DNA from: DAIMZI01 sp036734025
Lineage (GTDB): Bacteria; Pseudomonadota; Alphaproteobacteria; Rhizobiales; Rhodomicrobiaceae
NCBI GenBank assembly: GCA_036734025.1
Contig: DAIMZI010000003.1
Span: 113,678 to 177,677 of the forward strand
Length of the DNA: 64,000 bases
Direction: 5' to 3'
The notes below the pieces were generated by a model, which was not told the origin of the DNA, did no database searches, and worked only from the letters and a program-made list of their open reading frames with translations. Of the stretch, positions 36,861-46,176 are shown piece by piece (the stretch's first letter is position 1; the number at the start of each line of letters is the position of its first letter). The position numbers were made by a program, and so were the translations under genes.

Positions 36861-37184
36861 TCAGCCCTGAGCGCCCTTGTCCTCGATCACCTCGAAGCCT
36901 TCGAATTCAGGGCTGCCGAGCGTCACGCCGTCGGTCATCCTGCCGGCATTGGCGTGGGCCTTGCGGAAGGCCTCCGAACGTGTCCAGTCCTCAAAGGCCT
37001 GCACCGAAGCCCAGACCGTATGCGAGGAATAAAGCCGATAATCGCCGCGGTCGGGACCACGCAGCAGGTTGAATTCGACGAAGCCCGGCGACTCGTGCAA
37101 GTAGGATTCGCGGTTGAGCCACATCTGCTCGAAATCCGCCTCGCGCCCCTTGGCCACCTTGAACCTGTTCATCGCGATGAACAT
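36861..37184 (-). CDS. IsdG-like haem-degrading / antibiotic biosynthesis-type monooxygenase
   Basis: A 107-residue ferredoxin-like-fold protein of the ABM family. Counting from ATG 37184 (GGGAGG upstream), the residues Asn6 (MNRFKV), Trp67 (FEDWTRSEAF) and His77 (RKAHAN) fall where the staphylococcal IsdG/IsdI catalytic triad lies (Asn6/7, Trp66/67, His76/77). That makes haem oxygenation and iron release a reasonable prediction, though many ABM proteins of unknown role share the fold. It is downstream of the GNAT-nitrilase on the same strand with a 64-base gap. No haem uptake genes are seen, apart from the distant ChaN-like gene. Confidence 0.78.
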   Translation of the reverse strand: MFIAMNRFKVAKGREADFEQMWLNRESYLHESPGFVEFNLLRGPDRGDYRLYSSHTVWASVQAFEDWTRSEAFRKAHANAGRMTDGVTLGSPEFEGFEVIEDKGAQG

Positions 37185-37248
37185 GCCTTGCCTCCCATCA
37201 TTTGTCTCATCACCCGCGCGGGCGACCCTGGTCAGGGTGTGGATCAGA

Positions 37249-38841
37249 TCAATTGCGCCGCGTGTTCCAGACCACCCGATAAAGATCAAACCGCCGATCG
37301 CGCATGTTGCGCACCGAACCTTGCGACCGCGCCACACGCAGATCCGAAAGTTTCAGATCGGCGAAGACGATGGTCTCGGTGTTGGGCGCGGCATCGGCGG
37401 CCACACCATCACGCGCGAAGGCGAAATCGCACGGCGTCAGGATCGCGCTTTCGGCATAATGAATATCCATGTTCTCGACATTGGGCAGATTGCCCACAAC
37501 CCCTGACAGGACAACATAAATCTGGTTTTCTATGGCGCGGGCGTGGCAGCAGTAGCGCACCCGCAGATAACCGCGCGGCTCGTCTGTGCAGAACGGCACG
37601 AAGATCAGCATTGCGCCCTGATCGGCCAGATGGCGCGCCAGTTCGGGGAATTCGCTGTCATAGCAGACCAGCACCCCGATAGGGCCGCAGTCGGTGTTGA
37701 TGACATCGACCCGCCGGCCGCCCTTGAGGTTCCACCAATAGGCTTCATCAGGCGTGATGTGGATCTTGTCCTGCCGGTGGACAGAGCCGTCGCGCAGAAA
37801 CACATAGGCCGCATTGCGGATATCGCCGTCCTCATCGCGCGTCGGATGCGACCCGCCGATTATGTTGATGTTGTAGCGCATCGCCAGCTTCTGCATGAAG
37901 TCCTTGAACCAGTCGGTATATTCCGCGATCCGCTCGATGCCATCGGCGGGCGGCAGCGGCTTTTCCTCGGCCGACAGCAGTTGCAGCGTCATGAGTTCGG
38001 GGAAGACAACGAAGTCGGAGCGGTAATCGGCGGCGACATCGACGAAATATTCCAGTTGGCGCTCGAACTCGGACGCATCCGCGATGCGGCGCATCTGCAA
38101 CTGCACGGTGGCCACACGCACCTGATCGGGCTGATCCAGGCCCAGCGCAATCTCGCGCTTGCTCTGCGGCTCGACATAAAGCGGGTTGTGCCAGACCATA
38201 TGCGTGGCGAAGCCGCCGGATTCCTTGTCATCGGGGTCATAATTGCGCAGCACGCCGAGCGGCTCGAAATCATTGGACAGATGAAACCGCACGACCTGAT
38301 CGCGGATCTTGCGCTCGCGCACGGCTTCGACATAATCGAGCGGGTCGGGATAGGCCCGGCGGCGGCGGCCATAGCCCGGCATGCGGCCGCCAAAGACGAT
38401 GCCCTTCAATCGCAATTCCTGGCACAGTTTTTCGCGCCGCGCATAAAGCCGGCGACCGATGCGCAGGCGGCGGTGATCCGGATCAACGCTGACTTCCATG
38501 CCATAGAGATAGTCGCCGTCCTCGTCATGCCGCGACGCCAGCCCGTCGCCGGTGATTTCCACCCAGCTATGTGGTTTCAGGGCGACGTCCTCGCTGATGA
38601 TGAAGGTTGCGCAATATCCGACGATTTCCCCTTCAAATTCGGCGACGAACTGGCCTTCGGGGAAATTGTTGATCTGGCTGCGGATGGCGCGCTGGGTATA
38701 GCCCGTGGACGGGGAATAGACCCGGTTGGTTAGCGCTGCGATCGCCTGCACATCGGCAAGGCGCGCCTGGCGCACGACGAGCTTGCGCAAGCCTTCGCTC
38801 GCCTTGGGCGCGATGGCTGGTTTCTGCTTGGGTTTTGACAT
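37249..38841 (-). CDS. fused GNAT acetyltransferase and carbon-nitrogen hydrolase (nitrilase)
   Basis: A 530-residue two-domain protein. Residues about 20-210 form a GNAT acyltransferase (GMEVSVDPDHRRLRIGRRLYARR is the acetyl-CoA loop). Residues 240-525 form a nitrilase-fold amidohydrolase with catalytic Glu (VVFPELMTLQ), Lys (HRQDKIHITPDE) and Cys (GVLVCYDSEFPE). This fusion is known across bacteria; the natural substrate is not. CGGAG precedes the start at 38841. It lies 29 bases downstream of the aminotransferase gene on the same strand, so the two are probably co-transcribed, suggesting amine or amide metabolism. Confidence 0.9.
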   Translation of the reverse strand: MSKPKQKPAIAPKASEGLRKLVVRQARLADVQAIAALTNRVYSPSTGYTQRAIRSQINNFPEGQFVAEFEGEIVGYCATFIISEDVALKPHSWVEITGDGLASRHDEDGDYLYGMEVSVDPDHRRLRIGRRLYARREKLCQELRLKGIVFGGRMPGYGRRRRAYPDPLDYVEAVRERKIRDQVVRFHLSNDFEPLGVLRNYDPDDKESGGFATHMVWHNPLYVEPQSKREIALGLDQPDQVRVATVQLQMRRIADASEFERQLEYFVDVAADYRSDFVVFPELMTLQLLSAEEKPLPPADGIERIAEYTDWFKDFMQKLAMRYNINIIGGSHPTRDEDGDIRNAAYVFLRDGSVHRQDKIHITPDEAYWWNLKGGRRVDVINTDCGPIGVLVCYDSEFPELARHLADQGAMLIFVPFCTDEPRGYLRVRYCCHARAIENQIYVVLSGVVGNLPNVENMDIHYAESAILTPCDFAFARDGVAADAAPNTETIVFADLKLSDLRVARSQGSVRNMRDRRFDLYRVVWNTRRN

Positions 38842-38870
38842 GATGCTCCGGTCAGCGTCGCCGTGTGTCT

Positions 38871-40256
38871 TCAGGCCGCGCGCAGGCCCTCGCGTGAAAC
38901 TTCGGCCTCAAGCTGATCGAGCCCGCGTTCGAACATGTCGAACAGCTCCTCGATCTGCTCGGCCGTAATGATCTGCGGCGGGCAAACGGCAACGATATCG
39001 CCGATGGCGCGCAGGATGAGGCCTTGCTGCTCGCACGCCTTCACGGCGCGCAGCCCCATGCCGAGCGCTGGCGGGAAAGGCCGCTTGCTGGCCTTGTCGG
39101 CGACCAGCTCCAGCCCGCCCATCAGCCCCACGCCGCGCGCATCGCCCACCAGCGGATGGTCGGCAAGCGCCTTCAGGCGCGTCTGAAATCCCGGCGCGAC
39201 ACGCTGGACATGGCCGACCATGTCGTCGCGCTCGTAGATCTCCAGCGTCTTGATGCCGAGTGCACATGCGAGCGGATGGCCCATATAGGTGAAGCCATGG
39301 GCGAATATGCCGATCTTGCGGCTTTCGCTTTCCAGCGCTTCATAGATCTCGGGCGGCACGGTGACCGCGGACAAAGGCGCATAAGCCGAGGTAAGCTGTT
39401 TCGCGATCGAGATACTGTCCGGGCGGATATCGTAGGTCTGGCAGCCGAACATCTCGCCGGTGCGCCCGAAGCCGCAAATGACCTCATCTGAAATCATCCG
39501 CACCTCATGTCTTTCGAGGATCGGCTGAACCTTGTCGAAATAGGTCTTCGGCGGAACGTAGACACCGCCCGCGCCGATGACAGGCTCGGCGATGAATGCC
39601 GCGACCGTTTCCGGCCCCTCGCGCAGGATCGTCGCTTCCAGCTCTTCGGCGAGGCGCGTGGCGAAATCTTCTTCGCTTTCGCCCGGCTCGGCCACGCGGT
39701 AATGATTGGGGCAGGATACATGCACGAACCGGTCGATCGGCACATCGAAATCAACATGATTACGCGGTATGCCGGTCATGCTTGACGAGGCGATCGTCAC
39801 GCCGTGATAGCCGAACTGGCGCGAGATGATCTTCTTCTTCTGCGGCTTGCCACGAGCATTGTTATAATACCAGGCCAGCTTGACCTGAGTGTCGTTTGCG
39901 TCTGAACCCGAACAGCCGAACATCACATGCGAGGCCGGGGCTGGCGAGAGCTGCTTGATCTTTTCCGCGAGTGCAACAGCCGGATCATGGCTCTTGCCAG
40001 CAAAAAGATGGGCAAATGACAGTCTGGAAAGCTGCTCCCGTGCGGCCTCGACAAGTTCCTCATTGCCATAGCCGAGCGCGGTGCACCACAATCCCGCCAT
40101 GCCCTCCATGTACCTATTGCCGGAATTGTCCCAGACGTGGATGCCCTTGCCGCGCTCGAGCACCAGAGGCCCACTGTGCGCAAGCTGGGACAGATTGGCA
40201 AAACCATGAACCACGGTCTGCGTCGCGCGGCGCTGCATGTTGGTCAGTTCGGTCAT
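38871..40256 (-). CDS. class III omega-aminotransferase
   Basis: A 461-residue PLP enzyme. Lys286 (SISIAKQLTSAYAPLSA) should bind PLP, with Asp257 in RMISDEVICGFGRTG and the phosphate cup near FGCSGSDANDTQVKLAWYYNN. It is most like omega-amino acid:pyruvate or putrescine:pyruvate aminotransferases (SpuC-like), so a diamine or beta-amino acid donor is likely. GGAG precedes the start at 40256; the open frame extends 22 codons further to 40322 through a short repeat reading QGPMNS-QGPSNP-QG. Followed closely by the GNAT-nitrilase. Confidence 0.9.
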   Translation of the reverse strand: MTELTNMQRRATQTVVHGFANLSQLAHSGPLVLERGKGIHVWDNSGNRYMEGMAGLWCTALGYGNEELVEAAREQLSRLSFAHLFAGKSHDPAVALAEKIKQLSPAPASHVMFGCSGSDANDTQVKLAWYYNNARGKPQKKKIISRQFGYHGVTIASSSMTGIPRNHVDFDVPIDRFVHVSCPNHYRVAEPGESEEDFATRLAEELEATILREGPETVAAFIAEPVIGAGGVYVPPKTYFDKVQPILERHEVRMISDEVICGFGRTGEMFGCQTYDIRPDSISIAKQLTSAYAPLSAVTVPPEIYEALESESRKIGIFAHGFTYMGHPLACALGIKTLEIYERDDMVGHVQRVAPGFQTRLKALADHPLVGDARGVGLMGGLELVADKASKRPFPPALGMGLRAVKACEQQGLILRAIGDIVAVCPPQIITAEQIEELFDMFERGLDQLEAEVSREGLRAA

Positions 40257-40567
40257 GGGATTGAGGCTCCTTGTCCAGCCTTGCGGATTACTCGGGCCTT
40301 GCGAATTCATTGGGCCTTGCAAGCAGGCTCCGCCTTGCCAGGACCTTTCGGGGCTTGTTCGCGCTCACGGCCCGGCTGTTATGGGACATTCGCTGTTTCA
40401 CGACAACCGTATCGCAAGAAAATCCGGATGGAATTGCTCGCTTATACCGATCTTCGAGACATACGAGTTTGACATCCGCATGTCCATTAGTGAACAGGGT
40501 AATTTGCGCAACGGCCATGTGCGGCGCTATGATGCTGAACAAATGATCTGATGACAGAAGGGAATTG
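40257..40567. other. divergent intergenic region, aminotransferase / DUF1499
   Basis: 311 bases. Near the aminotransferase end there are several CCTTGC copies, read on the minus strand as 18-bp imperfect repeats (40276-40322) that stay in frame with the enzyme. TTGACA at 40469-40474 resembles a -35 box, but no fitting -10 follows at 16-18 bases. No terminator is seen. Confidence 0.45.
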
Positions 40568-41560
40568 ATGCGACAGTTCGTGCGCATGTCCACAACAGCC
40601 ACCTGGAGCCGGCGCCTCGCGCTGCTGGCGCTCCAGTTGTTCTTGCTGACACTGGTGCTGCACCGGTTTGCCGGGCTGGCCACGCCGGTTGCCATGCAGC
40701 TGTTCAGCCTTGCTGTTTTCGGCGCCGCGCTGGCGCTGGCGCTGGCTTTTGCCGCGCTTGTCGGCATCTGGCGCGATGGCTCATCGGGAACCAGCCGCGC
40801 TATCGTCGCCATGGTGGCCTCGGCCGCGGTCATGGCCGGGCCGGCATGGTCGCTGCCGAGCCTGCTTACGCTGCCACGCATTACCGAGGTCAGCACCGAT
40901 ACGGCCGCGCCGCCGGAGTTCCGCAAGCTGGCCGCGCTCCGCCAGGAAACCGCTCAATCACCCGCCGCTCCTGCGCCACCCGAGCGCGGCGAAGATGCAT
41001 CCGAATTGCCGCCGCTGGAACCGTTGATCGTCAAGCGCTCGCCCGAGGACGTGTTCACGATCGCCCGCGAGTCAGCGGCCAATCTGGGCTGGCGCATCGT
41101 TGCCGAGACCCCGCCGGAAGACGGCCGTCCGGGCACCATAGAGGCCGTGGACCGCTCGCTTCTGTTCGGCTTCACGGGAGATATCGCGCTGCGTATCACC
41201 GGGGTGCGCCAGGGAGCGCGCATCGATGTGCGCTCGGCCTCGCGCTATGGCGCACATGATCTCGGCGAAAACGCCTCGCGGGTTGAAAACCTGTTCACGG
41301 AGGTGCGGACTTCAGTCGCGAAATTGGAAAAAAGCGAGGAAATCGCGCGGCTGGCGCGCCTGCGCGCCGAGCGTGAAGCAGCAGCCGAACGCGAGAAGGC
41401 CAGCAGCCGCCCGGGGCGCGGATATGATTCGGTGTCGCGCCAATGGCGTGAGCCGCAACAGCGCCGTTCGACGAGGCGCGCGGAACGGCGCAGCCGCCGC
41501 GAGCGCAGGTATCGCTCCACACAGGAATTACGCCGTTTCTGGGAGCGGTTGCAGAACTGA
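40568..41560 (+). CDS. DUF1499 membrane protein
   Basis: A 330-residue protein. Three hydrophobic helices lie in the first 105 residues (LALLALQLFLLTLVLHRF; LFSLAVFGAALALALAFAALVGIW; AIVAMVASAAVMAGPAWSL). The DUF1499 domain follows at about 145-245 (SPEDVFTIARESAANLGWRIVAETPPEDGRPGTIEAVDRSLLFGFTGDIALRI...RIDVRSASRYGAHDLGENASRV). The tail of about 80 residues is charged and Arg-rich (RRSTRRAERRSRRERRYRS), helical and cytoplasmic if the topology holds. AAGGGA precedes ATG 40568. Function unknown. Confidence 0.85.
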   Translation: MRQFVRMSTTATWSRRLALLALQLFLLTLVLHRFAGLATPVAMQLFSLAVFGAALALALAFAALVGIWRDGSSGTSRAIVAMVASAAVMAGPAWSLPSLLTLPRITEVSTDTAAPPEFRKLAALRQETAQSPAAPAPPERGEDASELPPLEPLIVKRSPEDVFTIARESAANLGWRIVAETPPEDGRPGTIEAVDRSLLFGFTGDIALRITGVRQGARIDVRSASRYGAHDLGENASRVENLFTEVRTSVAKLEKSEEIARLARLRAEREAAAEREKASSRPGRGYDSVSRQWREPQQRRSTRRAERRSRRERRYRSTQELRRFWERLQN

Positions 41561-41592
41561 TCGTGCGCCCGCCTGATCATCCGTGAGCCGCG

Positions 41593-44016
41593 TCACTGAC
41601 GGATTTCGCCGCCGGTCGCCTTTTTCACCGCAGCCACGATCTTCGCCGCCACCGCATCGATATCCTCATCGGTGAGCGTGCCGCCCGAGGGCTGCAACGT
41701 TACCTCGATGGCAACCGATTTCATGTCCGGGCCGAGACTGTCGTCTTCGAACAGATCGAACACATCGACCGATGCGATAAGCTTCTTTTCCGCTCCGCGT
41801 GCGGCGCGCACGATATCGCCCGCGCCGACATCGCGCGACACGAGGAAAGCGAAATCGCGCGTCACCGCCTGAAAGTCGCTGATGATCAGCGCCGGCTTCG
41901 TGCTGCCCTTGCGCCGGGGCTCAGGCGCGGCCCCAAGGTCGATCTCGAACATCACCACAGCGCCCTCGATGCCCAGTCTTGCCGCTGTTGCCGGATGCAG
42001 CGCGCCAAAGGAACCAAACCGGTTCTTGGCACCCAATTGCAGCACGCCCGACTGGTTGGGGTGATACCAGTCCGGCGCTTCGCGCGACACCTGCACGCGC
42101 TCGGTGTCGACGCCAAGCGCGGCAAGAACGGCGAGCGCGTCTGCCTTGGCATCTGCCCAACTCACCGCATGCACGCTGCCGTCCCAATGGCGTCCGGCGC
42201 CGCTCATGCGCGCTGTGCCGAGCCGCACGCCGGCGCATGCCGTGAACTGATCGTCCGGCTCATCGCCGCGATAGGCGCTGCCGACCTCGAACATCGCGCT
42301 GTCGGCAAAGCCGCGATTGCGGTTCTGCTGCGCGGTACTGAGCAAACCGGGAAGCAGGCTCGGGCGCATGTCCGACATCTCGCTCGATATCGGATTGGCA
42401 AGGCGCAGCGAAGCCTTGCCGCCGCCAAAGCTCAGGGCATGCTCGTGCTTGATAAATGACCAGTTGACCGCCTCCACCATGCCCCGACTGGCCAGAAGGC
42501 GCCGGGCGCGGCGCACGCGGCGCTGACCGAGCGTGAGGACCGGCCGCGCCACGCCGCCATCACGAGGCAGCGCCACCGACGGCACCCGGTCGACGCCGAT
42601 GATGCGGATCACCTCTTCCACCAGATCGGCGCTGCCGCGCACATCCGGCCGCCAGCCCGGCACCGAAACCGTGACGCCGCTATCGGTCGTCTCGGATCTG
42701 AAGCCGAGCTTTTTCAGCGTCTGCGTGACCTGGGACGATTTCAGATCAACGCCCGTGAGCCGCGTCACCTGAGCCGGATCAAACAGCACCGGCGCGTTCG
42801 GTGCCGGCGCTGCGCCCGCGCTCACCATCCGGCTGATCTCGCCGCCGCAGAACTTCTGGATCATCGCAGCGGCCAGATTGACGCCTGGCTCTTGCGAGCC
42901 GACATCGACGCCGCGCTCGAAACGATAGAGCGCATCGGAATGAATGCCGATCTTGCGGCCTGTCAGAGCGGTGCGAACCGGGTCGAAATAGGCAGCTTCG
43001 ATGAGCACGTTGCGCGTGCTCTGGGTGCAGCCGGTGTCCGCGCCGCCAATGATCCCGCCAAGGCCCAGCACCGAGCGTTCATCGGCGATGACGCACATGG
43101 TGTCGTCGACTTCATATTCCTTGCCGTCCAGCGCAAGAAAGGTCTCGCCGGCCTTGCCGAGGCGGGCCCGAACCGCGCCCTGCAACTTGTCGACGTCATA
43201 GACATGAAGCGGGCGGGCGCGATCGTGGGAGATGTAGTTGGTGATATCGACGAGCGCGTTGATGGGGCGCAGGCCGATGGCGCGCAGTCGGCGCTGCATC
43301 CATGCCGGGCTAGGCTGCACCTCCACGCCGCGAACGCAGCGCGCAACGAAATGGGGGCAGGCGCTTTTCGCGCTATCGGGAAAATCGAGCGCGATTTCAA
43401 CCGGGCAGTCGAAGCCGCCATCATCTTCAAAGCCGGGGTCGGCGCGCTTGAGCTTGCCGAGCCCGGCTGCGGCAAGATCGCGCGCGACGCCGCGCACGCC
43501 AAGACAATCAGGGCGGTTGGGGGTGATCGCGATGTCGATGACGGGGTCATCGAGCTTCATCACCTTGATGAAGGGTTCGCCCAGCCTCGCCCCGGCCTTA
43601 TCCGGCAGTTCGATGATGCCGTCATGCTCGTCCGACAGCTCCAGTTCACGCTCAGAGCAGAGCATGCCCGATGATTCGACCCCGCGGATGGTGGCTGTGC
43701 CAAGCGTCTGCTTCAGGCCCGGCACATAAGTGCCCGGCGCCGCGAACACGCCGATCAGGCCCGTGCGGGCATTGGGCGCGCCGCAAACGACCTGAACCAT
43801 GCCCTTGCCGGTGTCCACCTGACATACTTTCAACTTGTCGGCCGCCGGGTGAGGCTCGGCCTTGAGCACACGCGCGACCGTGAAGCTTCCCAGGCGCGCA
43901 CCGACATCATTGAGGCTTTCCAGCTCAAGCCCGATGAGGGTCAGCCGGTCGCATATCTCCTCAAGGCTGGCATCGGTCTGGAGATGATCCTTGAGCCAGG
44001 ACAGGGTGAATTTCAT
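41593..44016 (-). CDS. pheT: phenylalanyl-tRNA synthetase beta subunit
   Basis: An 807-residue subunit of the alpha2-beta2 enzyme that charges tRNA-Phe. The N-terminal tRNA-binding domain (FTVARVLKAEPHPAADKLKVCQVDTG) is followed by the B3/B4 editing domain, the B5 domain (LFDPAQVTRLTGVDLKSSQVTQTLKKLGF), a catalytic-like core and the C-terminal anticodon-binding ferredoxin domain (ISDFQAVTRDFAFLVSRDVGAGDIV). Its ATG overlaps the pheS stop by 4 bases, showing translational coupling. Confidence 0.97.
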   Translation of the reverse strand: MKFTLSWLKDHLQTDASLEEICDRLTLIGLELESLNDVGARLGSFTVARVLKAEPHPAADKLKVCQVDTGKGMVQVVCGAPNARTGLIGVFAAPGTYVPGLKQTLGTATIRGVESSGMLCSERELELSDEHDGIIELPDKAGARLGEPFIKVMKLDDPVIDIAITPNRPDCLGVRGVARDLAAAGLGKLKRADPGFEDDGGFDCPVEIALDFPDSAKSACPHFVARCVRGVEVQPSPAWMQRRLRAIGLRPINALVDITNYISHDRARPLHVYDVDKLQGAVRARLGKAGETFLALDGKEYEVDDTMCVIADERSVLGLGGIIGGADTGCTQSTRNVLIEAAYFDPVRTALTGRKIGIHSDALYRFERGVDVGSQEPGVNLAAAMIQKFCGGEISRMVSAGAAPAPNAPVLFDPAQVTRLTGVDLKSSQVTQTLKKLGFRSETTDSGVTVSVPGWRPDVRGSADLVEEVIRIIGVDRVPSVALPRDGGVARPVLTLGQRRVRRARRLLASRGMVEAVNWSFIKHEHALSFGGGKASLRLANPISSEMSDMRPSLLPGLLSTAQQNRNRGFADSAMFEVGSAYRGDEPDDQFTACAGVRLGTARMSGAGRHWDGSVHAVSWADAKADALAVLAALGVDTERVQVSREAPDWYHPNQSGVLQLGAKNRFGSFGALHPATAARLGIEGAVVMFEIDLGAAPEPRRKGSTKPALIISDFQAVTRDFAFLVSRDVGAGDIVRAARGAEKKLIASVDVFDLFEDDSLGPDMKSVAIEVTLQPSGGTLTDEDIDAVAAKIVAAVKKATGGEIRQ

Positions 44017-45098
44017 TGGCTTAGTCCGCCGGCCAGGCTGGGCGTGTCCAGCATCGAGAACCCATAATGACGCAGCCAGCGCAGATCGCTGGCGAAGAAG
44101 GCGCGCAAGTCGGGGACGCCATATTTGAGCATCGTGATGCGATCCAGCCCCATGCCGAAGGCAAAGCCCTGATAGACATCCGGGTCCAGCCCGACATTGC
44201 GCAGCACGTTGGGGTGAACCATGCCGCAGCCGAGAATTTCGAGCCAGTCGCCTTGCTTGCCGATCGCCTCCGCGCCGATATCCACCTCCATCGACGGTTC
44301 GGTGAACGGGAAATGCGACGCGCGATAGCGCATTCGCACCTCATCGACCTCGAAGAAGGATTTGCAGAATTCCTCGAGCACCCAGCGCAGATGGCCCATA
44401 TGCGTTGAGGTATCGATCACCAGCCCCTCGACCTGGTGAAACTGGGGCGTATGCGTCTGGTCGGAGTCGGAGCGGTAGACGCGGCCCGGCGCAATGATGC
44501 GCAGCGGCGGCTTGCGCTCCTCCATCGTGCGGATCTGCACCGGGCTTGTGTGCGTGCGCAGCACAAGGCGCGTGCCATCGGGGCGCGGCTGAAGATAGAA
44601 TGTGTCGTGGTCCTGGCGGGCGGGGTGCTCGTCAGGCATGTTGAGTTTGGTGAAATTGTTGGTGTCGGTCTCGATGTCGGGACCTTCGGCGACGGAGAAC
44701 CCCATGTCGGCGAATATTTCGGCAACCTCGTCGAACACCTGACACAGCGGGTGCAGCCGGCCGTCAAGCTGAGGCCCGAGGCGCACCGGCAGGGAGACAT
44801 CGGCGCGTTCCTTCTTGAGCCGTTCGCTCAAGGCGGCCTGCTCAAGCGCCGAGCGACGCTGCTCGATGGCTTCGGCTACCTTGCGCTTGGTCTCGTTGAC
44901 GACCATGCCCATTTCTCGCCGCTGGGCGTCCGGCAGGTTGCCGAGCTTCTTGGCGGCGATCTGAAAGGCGCCCTTCTTGCCAAGAGCGCGCACGCGAACT
45001 TCGTCGAGCGCCGCCAGACTGTCGGCCTGGCTTGCAGCCTGTATGACCTCCTTTTCAAGAGATCTCAGACCTTTCTCGGAGGTCGCCACGTCATCCAT
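44013..45098 (-). CDS. pheS: phenylalanyl-tRNA synthetase alpha subunit
   Basis: A 361-residue catalytic subunit. After an N-terminal coiled-coil (KKERADVSLPVRL) it has the class II motifs: VAEGPDIETDTNNFTKLNMPDEHPARQDHDTFYL, LLRIIAPGRVYRSDSDQTHTPQFHQVEGLVID and GFAFGMGLDRITMLKYGVPDLR. GGAG precedes ATG 45098; codons further upstream to 45170 are not conserved-looking. It belongs to the rpmI-rplT-pheS-pheT operon; infC, often first in this operon, is not in the window. Confidence 0.97.
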   Translation of the reverse strand: MDDVATSEKGLRSLEKEVIQAASQADSLAALDEVRVRALGKKGAFQIAAKKLGNLPDAQRREMGMVVNETKRKVAEAIEQRRSALEQAALSERLKKERADVSLPVRLGPQLDGRLHPLCQVFDEVAEIFADMGFSVAEGPDIETDTNNFTKLNMPDEHPARQDHDTFYLQPRPDGTRLVLRTHTSPVQIRTMEERKPPLRIIAPGRVYRSDSDQTHTPQFHQVEGLVIDTSTHMGHLRWVLEEFCKSFFEVDEVRMRYRASHFPFTEPSMEVDIGAEAIGKQGDWLEILGCGMVHPNVLRNVGLDPDVYQGFAFGMGLDRITMLKYGVPDLRAFFASDLRWLRHYGFSMLDTPSLAGGLSQ

Positions 45099-45205
45099 AT
45101 TGCACTCCGCCAGGTTCAGATCAGCATCCGGGCGCAAACGACCTGCAAGTTGAACGGCGTCTGCATGCATCAGTGGTCACGACCGATGCCGACAGCTCAC
45201 CGTGT

Positions 45206-45565
45206 TCAGGCCGAGGCGGCGGATCGGGCGCGGGCGACCAGAGTCCTGAACGCCTCGGGCTCGCGCACGGCAATATCGGCGAGCACCTTGCGATCAACTT
45301 CGATACCGGCCTTGTTCAGACCGTCGATGAATCGACCATAGGTAATTCCGTGCTCGCGCGCAGCCGCATTGATGCGCTGTATCCACAACGCGCGAAAGCT
45401 GCGCTTGCGCGCCTTGCGGTCTCGGTAGGCATATTGGCCGGCCTTTTCCACGGCCTGATTGGCGGCGCGGAAAGTATTCTTGCGCCGACCATAATAACCC
45501 TTGGCGGCCTTAATAATCTTGCGGTGGCGCGCGTGGGCGGTCACGCCGCGTTTGACACGGGACAT
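45206..45565 (-). CDS. rplT: 50S ribosomal protein L20
   Basis: A 119-residue very basic protein (MSRVKRGVTAHARHRKIIKAAKGYYGRRKNTFRAANQAVEKAGQYAYRDRKARKR) that binds 23S rRNA early in 50S assembly. The length and sequence are standard. It follows rpmI by 55 bases on the same strand. L20 controls its operon in several bacteria by binding the leader mRNA, which makes the hairpin upstream of rpmI of interest. Confidence 0.97.
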   Translation of the reverse strand: MSRVKRGVTAHARHRKIIKAAKGYYGRRKNTFRAANQAVEKAGQYAYRDRKARKRSFRALWIQRINAAAREHGITYGRFIDGLNKAGIEVDRKVLADIAVREPEAFRTLVARARSAASA

Positions 45566-45620
45566 CAGCTCTGCTCCTTGGCCGATATGTTGTTAGCGAA
45601 ATACACGCATCATCGGCGCG

Positions 45621-45818
45621 TCAGCCATTGGGAAGGAATTTCTTGACGATACGCGCATCGGCATCGCACAGGATCGTGGTCCCGCGCGCCTTGCGGATGA
45701 ACTTGTTGCTGCGCTTGATCATGCCATGGCGCTTGCCGGCCTGATTGGCGCGCACCTTGCCGGTGGCAGTCAGGCGGAAACGCTTCTTGGCGCCGCTCTT
45801 GGTCTTCAGTTTGGGCAT
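45621..45818 (-). CDS. rpmI: 50S ribosomal protein L35
   Basis: A 65-residue basic protein, MPKLKTKSGAKKRFRLTATGKVRANQAGKRHGMIKRS, typical L35. The start at 45818 has GGAAG just upstream; the frame is open further to 45959, but that part is leader. First gene here of the rpmI-rplT-pheS-pheT unit, without infC. Confidence 0.96.
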   Translation of the reverse strand: MPKLKTKSGAKKRFRLTATGKVRANQAGKRHGMIKRSNKFIRKARGTTILCDADARIVKKFLPNG

Positions 45819-46176
45819 TTCGCTTCCTTTCGACGAATTGGTCAGCATCCTGCCCGGCTGTTCATGGCAAATACCACTACCAGCGAAACCGAGCCAAGTC
45901 GCTACGGGTTTCGCCCACGCTTTGAGGATGTGAAAAAGCCTTCTGAGCCGCCTCGGCATGCCCTTTCAGCCGGGCGACCCGCGAATGGTTGGGAACATAC
46001 AGCCAAGCGCTGCGCCGTGCAAGCGCCGCGCCGGGACGCCGTCAATTTTGCGACATACCCATTCTTCACTCTGACTACGGCATCCTCTACGCTGGATTCA
46101 ATATGGATGACAGGTCCCTAGTCGAACTTGTCTGTGCAGGAGCGATGTTAGGGCAAAGCCGCCATGGAGAAGATGC
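45819..46176. other. divergent intergenic region upstream of rpmI
   Basis: 358 bases between rpmI and a divergent gene for a secreted protein. It holds an 8-bp inverted repeat described separately (45883-45914). GC is close to that of the genes, and no clear promoter pair or coding signal was found. Confidence 0.45.
45883..45914 (-). promoter_or_regulatory. stem-loop in the rpmI leader
   Basis: GCGAAACC (45883-45890) and GGTTTCGC (45907-45914) form a perfect 8-bp stem with a 16-base loop, 65-96 bases upstream of the rpmI start. Leader structures for ribosomal-protein autoregulation lie in such positions in other bacteria. The fold is not a class I can name. Confidence 0.35.
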
